Origin: NCEH01 sp040049195
GTDB taxonomy: Bacteria > Pseudomonadota > Alphaproteobacteria > Rhizobiales > Xanthobacteraceae
Reading direction: 5' to 3' (one strand)
Assembly: GCF_040049195.1 (NCBI RefSeq)
Contig: NZ_JBDZDL010000002.1
Length of the DNA stretch: 64,000 nt
Shown here: positions 8,458 through 16,833 of the stretch, piece by piece
Position numbering within the stretch: position 1 is the stretch's first letter
Layout: each line of letters starts with the position of its first letter
Translations under genes and position numbers: made by a program
The notes under the pieces: model-generated
The model's database searches: none
What the model was told of the DNA's origin: nothing
The model's input: only the letters and a program-made list of their open reading frames with translations

Positions 8458-8808
8458 TCAGAAGCTCGGCGTATCGCCGGGCAGGGGGCTCCACTGGCCG
8501 TTGTCGGTCGGATCGCCCGGGGGCGAGGAGCCCATGTAGCCGTCGAGATTCGGCGGGAAGACGTAATCCTCGTTGCGATCGTCGCCGATGCCCACGTCCG
8601 GCTTGATGGCCGCGCCGGGGCCGGGGTCCAGATAGCTGCCCTGCGGAATGACCGGCAGGTGGATCACGTTGGGATTGTGCGGCTGGATGGTGATGTGCGG
8701 CGGGTTCGCGGAGCTTTGAGCCGCGGCATGATCGGCCACCGCCGCGACCATCGCGACGCCGAGCGTGCAGATGGCGACGCCTCCGACCCAAGACCAGACC
8801 TTCTGCAT
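8458..8808 (-). CDS. Hypothetical secreted or membrane-anchored protein
   Basis: Unrecognised 116-residue protein. It starts MQKVWSWVGGVAICTLGVAM and has one N-terminal hydrophobic stretch ending near AAVADHAAAQ, a plausible signal peptide with an AxA-like site around residue 33. The mature part is rich in proline, glycine and aspartate (GSYLDPGPGAAIKPDVG, SSPPGDPTD) with no recognisable fold. The ATG at 8808 was preferred because it begins the signal-like segment; longer in-frame versions run into the divergent gene. It is convergent with rpsI. Confidence 0.6.
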   Translation of the reverse strand: MQKVWSWVGGVAICTLGVAMVAAVADHAAAQSSANPPHITIQPHNPNVIHLPVIPQGSYLDPGPGAAIKPDVGIGDDRNEDYVFPPNLDGYMGSSPPGDPTDNGQWSPLPGDTPSF

Positions 8809-8935
8809 GGTACCCCCCGACAATGGCGTCGCTTCGCATAGGCGAGGGCGGAGACATTGGCAAGCGATCGCCGGGACATGGCGAATGCCGCGACTTTTGC
8901 TAAGGTCCGGCGGTACCGTTGGCAGGGGATGTTTC

Positions 8936-9805
8936 ATGGCCGCGTTTTGCTTCTCGCGCCTCGCTTTTCGCAGCCTTTTAACCTTTGCCCTCGCAGGCGC
9001 TGGATTTTTCGCGACGCTGCCGGCGAGCGCTGCGCCCGCGCGCATCATCATCCTGCGTCACGGCGAAAAGCAGGATGCCTACCGCCTCTGCCGGGTCGGC
9101 AATCAACGCGCCCAGGCGCTCGCCGTGCAGTATCTCGGGAAGGGGGCCGCGAACAGCCTGTTCCCGGCGGGCGAGGCGCCGGCCGCCATCATCGCCGTGA
9201 CGCTGCACACCATGGAACTTGCCGCGCCCGCCGCCGCCACCTGGGCGCTGCCGGTGGTGATGTACACCGCGCTTCCCGAAGCCCGCACCAACCCGCGCAA
9301 GAAACAGGATCGCGCGCCCTCCGCGCCCGCTCCCGCCTCCTCCGCTCCTGCCGCGCCGCCGACCGCCGATGCATCGGCGGAGGCCAAGCCGAAGAAGGCG
9401 CGCAATCCCGCCAAGCTCGCCCGGAAGACCGAGTTCACCCAGATCGTCACGATCCGCACCCGGCAGGCCGTGAATGACGTGATGAGCGAGCCGCGCTTCG
9501 CGGGCAAGACGGTGGTGATGGTGTGGGAACACGATCATATCGCCGATGCCGATCTGGAATCCGCCAACCCCGGGCAGGATGTGACGCTGCGCCAATTGCT
9601 GCATCTCGGCGCGCTGCCGGATGTTCCGGCGAGCTGGCCCTGGGCGACCTATGATTATTTCTGGATCGTGGATTTCGGCGCCGACGGCAAGCCGACGCGA
9701 TTCACCATGCAGCGGCAGGTGTTCGACGGCGCCTTCTCGAGCCTGCCGTCGAACGAATGGGGTGCGCCCAACGGCATGACGGCGCAAACCGGCTGCGTGC
9801 TCTAG
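8936..9805 (+). CDS. Exported histidine phosphatase superfamily protein
   Basis: A 289-residue protein with an N-terminal signal peptide (hydrophobic core about residues 10-28, likely cleavage after SASA near 32) followed directly by RIIILRHGEKQDAYRL, the catalytic RHG motif. A second catalytic-type histidine lies in VVMVWEHDHIADAD near residue 200. Between these, residues about 125-160 form an Ala/Pro/Lys-rich low-complexity insert. The protein probably acts in the periplasm; the substrate is unknown. The start is supported by GGCAGGGGA before the ATG. Confidence 0.75.
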   Translation: MAAFCFSRLAFRSLLTFALAGAGFFATLPASAAPARIIILRHGEKQDAYRLCRVGNQRAQALAVQYLGKGAANSLFPAGEAPAAIIAVTLHTMELAAPAAATWALPVVMYTALPEARTNPRKKQDRAPSAPAPASSAPAAPPTADASAEAKPKKARNPAKLARKTEFTQIVTIRTRQAVNDVMSEPRFAGKTVVMVWEHDHIADADLESANPGQDVTLRQLLHLGALPDVPASWPWATYDYFWIVDFGADGKPTRFTMQRQVFDGAFSSLPSNEWGAPNGMTAQTGCVL

Positions 9806-9829
9806 CCGCCGCGCGCGGTTCGGCTTCGG

Positions 9830-10258
9830 CTATTGCTTGATGATCGTGCTCGTGGCGCCATCGGGCAAGGTGTCCACCACCAACAGGCGGACCGCCTCCG
9901 GTCCGTCGTTCACCGCGAAGTGCCATTGGTCGATCACCTCGAAGATGGCGTCTCCCGGCTTATAGGTGAGCGTCTGCGCCGTCGCTTCCACCGTCACGGA
10001 CAATGTCCCTGCCAGCACATAGGCGAAGCGCGGGTAGGGGTGCTTATGGGCCGGCAGGCGGGCGCCCGGCGCGATCACATATTCCGAGAATGTCACGCGG
10101 GCGTCTCCGGGCGGAAAGCGGATCGGCTGGCCCGAGGCGGTCGTGGTCGAGGATGCGATCGGTTTCACCACGACCGGCGGCTCGCCTTGCGCGGGCGCGA
10201 TCCCCGAAGCGATCAGCGCGGCGATGCCGAGTGAAATGACGATTGACCGATGTGCCAT
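9830..10258 (-). CDS. Exported cupin-domain protein
   Basis: A 142-residue protein with a signal peptide (MAHRSIVISLGIAALIASG, cleavage probably after APAQG) and one cupin beta-barrel. The first cupin motif is GARLPAHKHPYPRFAYVLAG, with histidines and tyrosine as possible metal ligands; the second is KPGDAIFEVIDQWHFAVN. It may bind a metal or small molecule in the periplasm; no reaction can be assigned. It is divergent from the chemoreceptor gene, with about 250 bases between them in which nothing else was recognised. Confidence 0.8.
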   Translation of the reverse strand: MAHRSIVISLGIAALIASGIAPAQGEPPVVVKPIASSTTTASGQPIRFPPGDARVTFSEYVIAPGARLPAHKHPYPRFAYVLAGTLSVTVEATAQTLTYKPGDAIFEVIDQWHFAVNDGPEAVRLLVVDTLPDGATSTIIKQ

Positions 10259-10512
10259 GGCGTTCCTCGAGTCGCGGTTCTGAGCGCACCGCATTTTCCG
10301 CGCCGGGCACCCTTGAGCCGGCCCGATAAGATCGGGCGCATCGGGCACGGCACGCATTTGTGCCTATAGCGCACATATTTGACGGGTGCGTCGGCAAAGT
10401 CAGCCAGACACAAGCCTTCAAATGGACTTTGTGGCTGTGCCGTCACCCTACCCAAACATGGCAAACTGGTCATCGTCGGTGGCTGCAGCGGACCAGGGCA
10501 GAAGGAAATGCA

Positions 10513-12009
10513 ATGTCCATCGCGCAAGTTATCGCCATGCCACGCAAGACAGGCTCCAGCGTTCCGGGCATGGAGTTCCTCGACGACCTGCCCTTCGCCA
10601 TCATGCTGTGCGATCCGACAACCTGCATCATTCAATACGCGAACGGGAAATCCCGCGAATTGCTGCGAGAAATCGAGCATGTCCTGCATGTTTCGCCCGA
10701 TGCGGTGGTCGGCGCTTCGCTTGATGTCTTTCACCAGCACCCCGGACAGGCCCGCCGGATCGTGCAAGACCCCAGCAAGCTGCCGTACAAGACGGTCATC
10801 CGCGCCGGCAAGGAGATGCTCGACCTGACCATCAACGCGATCCTGGATGCGCGCGGCAAATATCGCTACGCGCAACTCACCTGGAACCGCGTGACGCAGA
10901 TCCTCGAGGAGAAGCACAAGACCGAGCATCTGCTGCGGATGCTCGACGAGCTGCCGATCAACGTGATGACCTGCGAAAAGGATGCGCTGAAGATCAATTA
11001 CGCCAACAGGGCCAGCCTCGAAACGCTGCGGCGCATTGAGAAGCATCTGCCCATCAAGGCGGATGATCTGGTTGGCACCTCCATCGATATCTTCCACAAG
11101 CATCCGGCGCACCAGCGCGCGCTGCTCGCGGATCCGAAGAACCTGCCGCATTCCGCGAAGATTCGCGTCGGACCCGAGACGCTTCAGCTGCGCGTTTCGG
11201 CGGCGCACGATTCCGACGGCACGTACGTGGGCCCGATCCTGACCTGGTCGGTGATCACCAAGAGCATCGAGGTCGCCGCGGGCGTGACCGAGGTGGTCGA
11301 AGGCCTGCGGCACACAGCGACCAACATGAGCCGGGAAAGCGATACCCTGCTGGAGCTGAGCGAGGGCTCGGAGAGCGCGGCCGCGTCCGTCAGCGCCGCC
11401 GCCGTGGAAATGGCTGCCTCGTTCGACGAAATCTCCAAGCAGATTCAGCACGCCGCGACCATGTCGCGCGATGCCGCCGATCGCAGCAGCTCGGCCGACA
11501 ACCTGGTCCGCGGGCTGGCCGACAGTGTCGGACGCATCGGTGCCGTCACCACCTTGATCGAGAAGATCGCTGCACAGACCAATCTGCTCGCGCTCAATGC
11601 CACCATCGAGGCGGCGCGCGTGGGCGAGGCTGGAAAGGGATTTGCGATCGTCGCGCAGGAGGTGAAGGCGCTGGCCGTGCAGACCGCAAACGCCACCAAG
11701 GATATCCGCGCGCAGGTTGAGGCCGTGCAGGCCACCAGCACGGACGCCGCGGTCGCCGTCAGCGACATTTCGAGCAATGTCAGTCAGGTCAGCCAAGTGT
11801 TCATCGCCTTGGCGGCCGGCGTTCAGGAGCAGGTCGCTACCACCCATTCTGTGAGCCAGATGATCACCCAGGTTTCCGGCAAGGCGAAGGACATCCGCTC
11901 GGGAGCGGTGCAGGCACGCAGTGTTGCTTCGGAGGTCTCGCATTTCGCCGAGCGCCTGAACGGAGAAACGGCCGCTCTGCTCGAGGATTCATCCGCATCT
12001 TCACGGTAA
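10513..12009 (+). CDS. Soluble PAS-PAS methyl-accepting chemotaxis protein
   Basis: A 498-residue cytoplasmic chemoreceptor. Two related PAS domains occupy about residues 18-130 and 137-255; each has the block LxxLPxxxMxCxxxxxxIxYAN followed by SxDVFHxHP or SIDIFHKHP. There is no TM helix and no HAMP domain. The C-terminal MCP hairpin has its tip at IAAQTNLLALNATIEAAR (about residues 354-371), where CheA/CheW dock. No cheA, cheW or cheR gene is nearby, so it would feed a pathway encoded elsewhere. The PAS ligand (haem, flavin or other) is unknown. GAAGGAAAT precedes the ATG. Confidence 0.9.
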   Translation: MSIAQVIAMPRKTGSSVPGMEFLDDLPFAIMLCDPTTCIIQYANGKSRELLREIEHVLHVSPDAVVGASLDVFHQHPGQARRIVQDPSKLPYKTVIRAGKEMLDLTINAILDARGKYRYAQLTWNRVTQILEEKHKTEHLLRMLDELPINVMTCEKDALKINYANRASLETLRRIEKHLPIKADDLVGTSIDIFHKHPAHQRALLADPKNLPHSAKIRVGPETLQLRVSAAHDSDGTYVGPILTWSVITKSIEVAAGVTEVVEGLRHTATNMSRESDTLLELSEGSESAAASVSAAAVEMAASFDEISKQIQHAATMSRDAADRSSSADNLVRGLADSVGRIGAVTTLIEKIAAQTNLLALNATIEAARVGEAGKGFAIVAQEVKALAVQTANATKDIRAQVEAVQATSTDAAVAVSDISSNVSQVSQVFIALAAGVQEQVATTHSVSQMITQVSGKAKDIRSGAVQARSVASEVSHFAERLNGETAALLEDSSASSR

Positions 12010-12152
12010 TATTTCGACACGCGTGTGATTAGACATAAAGTCCGGGCGGCGGCAAAATCGATTTAATTCTTTTATCTTCGCCCGGATATATCCGAAATCA
12101 ATTCGCCGAAAAGTGAAAAAATTTAAACCAGCGCGCTCGTTACGAACATAAT

Positions 12153-13532
12153 TTGAACGCCACCTTACCACTATCAAAATACCATCTGAAAAGAAGCGCT
12201 TGTTCCTCGGAGGCAGATCGACCTAATATTGAATTCAATGAGAATTTTCAGAGCCCACCCGTGTCTAACGAGAACAGTTATTTCTTTATATCAACATTGC
12301 TGGACACTATAGATATAGCAGTATGTCTTTTTGATTCAGAAGATCGTACGATTTTATGGAATCGTGCGTTTACACGGTTTTTTCCGGAACATGATGGGCA
12401 TGTATATTCCGGCGAACCCTATCGGCAAAACCTGCGTCGATTTTATGCCGGACGATTGCCGGCAGACGAAATGCCGAACATAGAGCGCTATATCGACGAA
12501 GGCGTGGATCGTCATCGCAATCAAACCCGCCCATTCGTCTTTACCCACAATGGCCGTCGCCTGCGCGTGGCATCCCTCCAGACGCCGGACGGCAGTCGCA
12601 TTCGAATCTGGCAAGACCTGGCCGACGAGACCGGCGGCTCCCCTGAGCCGGTGGCCTGGAATGAATTTCCCATCGACCTGCTGGATTACATCGCCGATGG
12701 CGCGATGGTGCTGGACCAGAACGACAAGATCATCGCCATCAACAGCGAGTTCCGGGCGCTCTATGATATTGCGCCGGACGAATCGGTCATCGGGCTGACC
12801 CTGATCGACATCGTGAAGCGCGCCTGGATTAAGGCGGGCACGGTGGGCCGTGCGGTCGAAGTGGCGGTTCTCGACAATATTCGCTTCGCCGGAGCGCCGT
12901 TCGAGGTCGAACTGCCGGGTGGCCGATGGCGCCGGGTGATCGCGCGACGCACCGCCAGCGGCATCGGTTATTTCACCCATTCCGATATCACGGTGCTCAA
13001 GCGGGCTCTGGCCGACCTCTCCGCGATGGCGGCCACCGACGGGCTCACCGGCCTGCCCAACCGTCGGCGATTCGACGCCGCGCTTGCGGACGCCTGGCAG
13101 CGCTGCTGCCGCGAGGGCGCGGCGATTTCGCTGCTGCTTGTGGACATCGATCATTTCAAGTCGGTGAACGATCGGTTCGGCCACGTGGTCGGCGACAATT
13201 GCCTGCGGCGCACCGCCTTAATCGTCCAAGGCGCGGTGCGCCAATCGATCGACCTCGCGGCACGCTTCGGCGGAGAAGAATTTGCGGTGCTGTTGCCGGA
13301 TTCCACGTATGAGGCCGCGGTCACGGTCGGCCGGCGCATCCGCGCCTCCATGGCCCGGGAGCCATGGACCGAAATCCATCCCTATTTGACGTCCGTCACC
13401 GCGAGCATTGGCGTCTGCTCAGCGGGGAATGCAGTGAATCTCACTGTCGCGGATTTCATGCGCCACGCCGACGAGGCGCTCTATCGCGCCAAGAACAGCG
13501 GCCGCGACCGGCTCGAACTCCATGTCGTCTAG
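12153..13532 (+). CDS. PAS-domain diguanylate cyclase
   Basis: Makes cyclic di-GMP from two GTP. The product of up to 459 residues has two PAS-like domains (about residues 45-160 and 175-285) and a C-terminal GGDEF domain with an active-site RFGGEEF near residue 375. The inhibitory I-site is not canonical (QSID in place of RxxD). No TM helix is seen. The start is uncertain: TTG at 12153 gives the longest product, while GTG at 12261 would give about 423 residues; neither has a good ribosome-binding site. The first 200-250 bases are strikingly AT-rich compared with the rest of the gene. Confidence 0.82.
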   Translation: MNATLPLSKYHLKRSACSSEADRPNIEFNENFQSPPVSNENSYFFISTLLDTIDIAVCLFDSEDRTILWNRAFTRFFPEHDGHVYSGEPYRQNLRRFYAGRLPADEMPNIERYIDEGVDRHRNQTRPFVFTHNGRRLRVASLQTPDGSRIRIWQDLADETGGSPEPVAWNEFPIDLLDYIADGAMVLDQNDKIIAINSEFRALYDIAPDESVIGLTLIDIVKRAWIKAGTVGRAVEVAVLDNIRFAGAPFEVELPGGRWRRVIARRTASGIGYFTHSDITVLKRALADLSAMAATDGLTGLPNRRRFDAALADAWQRCCREGAAISLLLVDIDHFKSVNDRFGHVVGDNCLRRTALIVQGAVRQSIDLAARFGGEEFAVLLPDSTYEAAVTVGRRIRASMAREPWTEIHPYLTSVTASIGVCSAGNAVNLTVADFMRHADEALYRAKNSGRDRLELHVV

Positions 13533-13581
13533 AACGACGCTTGTGCCGGGCTGGCGATGCGGAACCGCTGAATTGTGATGG

Positions 13582-13657
13582 TGGTGAGCCCGTCGGGATT
13601 CGAACCCGAGACCCCATGATTAAAAGTCACGTGCTCTACCGGCTGAGCTACGGGCTC
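13582..13657 (-). tRNA. tRNA-Lys (UUU anticodon)
   Basis: Read on the reverse strand: acceptor GAGCCCG pairs with CGGGCTC, D-arm TAGCTCAGCCGGTAGAGCA, anticodon loop CTTTTAA (anticodon TTT), T-loop GGTTCGAATCC, discriminator A and an encoded CCA at 13582-13584. Total 76 nt. Confidence 0.97.
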
Positions 13658-13812
13658 ACTGGGCATGGGTGTTAGGCTGCGCGGGCCGCAGGGTCAAGGT
13701 GGCTAAGGGAAACTGCCTGTGCGCGGCGGTGCTTGGGCGCCCTATTACCACCGCACGGTATTGACCGCATCCCGCGCCCGCGCGCACCATCCGGTGGAGA
13801 AGGAGGCCCTTC

Positions 13813-14976
13813 ATGCCCGTCATCAACCGTCTCGCCGAAGCGGCGGACGAAATCACCGCTTGGCGCCAGAAACTCCACGAAACCCCGGAGCTGCAATACG
13901 ATTTGCCCGTGACCTCGGCGTTCGTGGCCGAGCAATTGCAGGCGTTCGGTTGCGATGAGGTGGTCACGGGGATCGGCCGCACCGGCGTAGTGGGTGTGAT
14001 CCGCGGCAATGGTGGGGCGGGGCGCACCATCGCGCTGCGGGCGGATATGGACGCTTTGCCGATTCTGGAGCGCACCGGCGCTGTCTACGCATCAAAGACG
14101 CCCGGAAAGATGCACGCCTGCGGCCATGACGGGCACACCGCCATGCTGTTGGGCGCCGCGCGGCACCTGGCTGAAACGCGCAACTTCGCCGGAACCGCCA
14201 TCATGGTGTTCCAGCCGGCGGAAGAAGGCGGCGCGGGCGGCCGTGCCATGGTGCAGGACGGGCTGATGGAGCGGTTCGGCATCGACGAGGTTTACGGCAT
14301 GCACAATCTGCCTGGCCTCCCGGTGGGCTGCTTCGGCATCCGCGAAGGGGCCATCATGGCCTCCGCCGACCATGTCGAGATCACCATCGAGGGCAAGGGG
14401 TCCCACGCCGCCAAGCCCCACGAGGGGGTGGACGTGGTGTTGACCGGCGCTTCCATCGTCACGGCCTTGCAGCAGGTGGTGGCGCGCAATGTGGATCCGC
14501 TGGATTCGGGCGTGGTGTCCATCGCCATGTTCCACGCCGGCGATGCGGACAATGTGCTCCCGCCGAGCGCGCAACTCACGGGCACGTTGCGCAGCCTATC
14601 GCCTGCCGTGCGCCTGCAATTGCGCGAGCGGGTGCAGCAGATTGCCGAAGGCATCGCCGGGGCGTTCGGCGCCGAGGCCAAGGTGCGGTTCGTCGAGGGT
14701 TATCCGGTCACCATGAACCATCCGGCCCAGGCCGCCTTCGCGCAAAAGGTGGCGGAAGAGGTGGCCGGCGCGCCGCAGGTGAACGGGGCGGCCCCGCCGC
14801 TCATGGCGGCCGAGGATTTCGCCTATATGCTGGAAGCGCGGCCCGGCGCCTATATTTTTGTCGGCAACGGGCCGAGCGCCGGCCTGCACCATCCGGCCTA
14901 TGATTTCGCCGATGCGGCGATCCCGTTCGGGGCGTCCTATTGGGTGCGTCTGGTGGAAACCGCGCTGCGGGCGTGA
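13813..14976 (+). CDS. M20-family amidohydrolase (hippurate hydrolase/aminoacylase-like)
   Basis: Zinc-dependent amidohydrolase of 387 residues that should cleave N-acyl amino acids or similar amides. The metal-binding sequence HACGHDGHTAMLLGAA lies near residues 98-113, the catalytic glutamates in FQPAEEGGAGG near 136-146, and a dimerisation domain insert spans about 180-290. LALRADMDALPI is the first metal-ligand strand. GAAGGAGG just upstream supports the start. It is monocistronic; substrate preference cannot be read from sequence. Confidence 0.9.
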   Translation: MPVINRLAEAADEITAWRQKLHETPELQYDLPVTSAFVAEQLQAFGCDEVVTGIGRTGVVGVIRGNGGAGRTIALRADMDALPILERTGAVYASKTPGKMHACGHDGHTAMLLGAARHLAETRNFAGTAIMVFQPAEEGGAGGRAMVQDGLMERFGIDEVYGMHNLPGLPVGCFGIREGAIMASADHVEITIEGKGSHAAKPHEGVDVVLTGASIVTALQQVVARNVDPLDSGVVSIAMFHAGDADNVLPPSAQLTGTLRSLSPAVRLQLRERVQQIAEGIAGAFGAEAKVRFVEGYPVTMNHPAQAAFAQKVAEEVAGAPQVNGAAPPLMAAEDFAYMLEARPGAYIFVGNGPSAGLHHPAYDFADAAIPFGASYWVRLVETALRA

Positions 14977-15016
14977 AGCGGCGTCGCCGCCGCCTTCCCC
15001 GGTCACTTCGCCCCGG

Positions 15017-15295
15017 TCACTTCGCCTTGCGCAGGCGGAATTCGAGCACCCCGGCTTCTACCGTGCGCCCTTCAAACATATCGCCCGTCTGCTGGGCGAT
15101 ATGGGGAATGTCGATGACCGACATCGGGTCGGTGCAGGTCACGATCAGCAGGGTTCCCGGCGCGAGGGTCGCCAGCGCCTTGCGGGTGCGCAAGGCGGGC
15201 AGGGGGCATTTCAGCCCCTGAAGGTCCAGATGCACCTCGCACGGGGCGGCGTGCGGCTCATCCGTCGGCGATTTGCGCGGGAACGGGCCGATCAC
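15017..15295 (-). CDS. TusA-family sulfurtransferase
   Basis: A small SirA/TusA/YeeD-fold protein, 92 residues from a GTG start at 15293-15295 that overlaps the gltX stop codon; AAGGAG lies eight bases upstream. The core is LDLQGLKCPLPALRTRKAL, where the CPxP cysteine carries persulfide sulfur. It likely takes part in sulfur relay for tRNA thiolation or cofactor synthesis. Translational coupling to gltX suggests co-expression. Whether it is functionally TusA proper is unproven. Confidence 0.85.
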   Translation of the reverse strand: MIGPFPRKSPTDEPHAAPCEVHLDLQGLKCPLPALRTRKALATLAPGTLLIVTCTDPMSVIDIPHIAQQTGDMFEGRTVEAGVLEFRLRKAK

Positions 15296-16707
15296 GCGGC
15301 CTGCTCCTTGAGCCGGGCGAGGCTTTCTTCGCGCCCCAGCACGGACAGCACGTCGAAAATGGGTGGCGAGGTGGTGCGCCCGGTGAGGGCGGCCCGCAGC
15401 GGCTGGGCGACCGCCCCGAGCTTGACGCCGGCTGTCTCCGCATAAGCACGCACCACCGCTTCCGTCGCCGGCACGGTCCACTCGACAGCGGCGAGCGCCG
15501 GCAGGAGCGCCCCGAGATGGGCACGCGCCTCCCCCGTGAGCAGCGCGCTCGCCTTCTCTTCCAGCGGCAGGGGGCGTTCGGCGAAGATGAAGCCGGCATT
15601 GTCCAGCAACTCCACCAGCGTCTTCGCCCGCTCCTTCAGGCCGGGCATGGCGGCGCGCAGCTGCGCCTTGTGCTCCGGCGTCATCTTGGCCAGCCGCTCC
15701 GCGCCATCCGGCAGATAGGGGATCAGGGCCATGACCGCATCGAACAATTCATCGTCCGTGCTCGCGCGGATGTAATGCCCGTTGATGTTTTCCAGCTTCT
15801 GGAAATCGAACCGCGCGGCCGAGCGGCCCACATGGTCGAGATCGAACAGGGCGATCATTTCCTCTGTGGAGAACATCTCCTGGTCGCCATGGCTCCAGCC
15901 GAGGCGCACCAGATAATTGCGCAACGCCGCCGGCAGATACCCCATGGCGCGATAGGCATCGACCCCGAGCGCCCCATGACGCTTGGAAAGCTTGGCGCCG
16001 TCCGGGCCGTGGATCAGCGGAATATGGGCCATCTCCGGCACCGGCCAGCCGAGCGCGCGATAGATCTGGGTCTGCCGCGCGGCATTGGTGAGATGGTCGT
16101 CGCCGCGGATGATGTGGGTGACCCCCATGTCGTGATCGTCCACCACCACCGCCAGCATATAGGTCGGCGTGCCGTCGGACCGCAGCAGGACGAGGTCGTC
16201 CAGGTCCTTGTTGGGGAAGGTGACGGTGCCTTGCACAAGGTCGTGGATCACGGTCTCGCCATCCTGCGGCGCACGCAGGCGGATCACGGGCTTGCGATCC
16301 TTCGGCGCCTCGGAGGGATCGCGATCGCGCCACCGGCCATCATAGCGCGGCGGGCGGCCTTCCTTGCGGGCGGTCTCGCGCATCTCTTCCAGCTCTTCCG
16401 CCGTGGCATAGCAGGGATAGGCATTGCCCAGCGCCACCATCTGCGCCACCGCTTCCTGATGCCGCGCGACGCGGGCGAACTGATAGACCGTGTCGCCGTC
16501 CCATTCGATGCCGAGCCATTTCAGGCCGTCGAGGATCGCGTCGATGGCTTCCTTCGTGGAGCGCTGGCGGTCCGTGTCCTCGATGCGCAGCAGCATCTTG
16601 CCGCCCTTGGCCCGGGCATAGAGCCAGTTGAACAGGGCAGTGCGGGCGCCGCCGATGTGCAGGAAGCCCGTGGGAGAAGGAGCAAAGCGCGTAACGATCT
16701 CTGACAT
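15292..16707 (-). CDS. gltX: Glutamyl-tRNA synthetase
   Basis: Class I synthetase that charges tRNA-Glu (and possibly tRNA-Gln in a genome using the amidotransferase route). The 471-residue product begins MSEIVTRFAPSPTGFLHIGG with the HIGH-like element, and has KLSKRHGALGV as the KMSKS loop near residues 240-250. An anticodon-binding helical domain follows. The start at 16707 coincides with the family N-terminus. It is divergent from comEC and coupled to tusA at its 3' end. Confidence 0.97.
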   Translation of the reverse strand: MSEIVTRFAPSPTGFLHIGGARTALFNWLYARAKGGKMLLRIEDTDRQRSTKEAIDAILDGLKWLGIEWDGDTVYQFARVARHQEAVAQMVALGNAYPCYATAEELEEMRETARKEGRPPRYDGRWRDRDPSEAPKDRKPVIRLRAPQDGETVIHDLVQGTVTFPNKDLDDLVLLRSDGTPTYMLAVVVDDHDMGVTHIIRGDDHLTNAARQTQIYRALGWPVPEMAHIPLIHGPDGAKLSKRHGALGVDAYRAMGYLPAALRNYLVRLGWSHGDQEMFSTEEMIALFDLDHVGRSAARFDFQKLENINGHYIRASTDDELFDAVMALIPYLPDGAERLAKMTPEHKAQLRAAMPGLKERAKTLVELLDNAGFIFAERPLPLEEKASALLTGEARAHLGALLPALAAVEWTVPATEAVVRAYAETAGVKLGAVAQPLRAALTGRTTSPPIFDVLSVLGREESLARLKEQAA

Positions 16708-16833
16708 AAGGTCCGCCGAAAAGGGGTCTAAAGCGGGGCGGGCGCGCCGCCGGGATGCTGTGTGCACCGCCGGCATATGGCGCGCGGGCGGCGCCCGTGT
16801 AGCATAGGCGCGCGCGTTGGGGAACGCGGGGGC

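Noticed and set aside
13364..13675. Frame reading EPVGIRTRDPMIKSHVLYRL
   Set aside because: It is translation through the tRNA-Lys gene on the opposite strand, another common false call.
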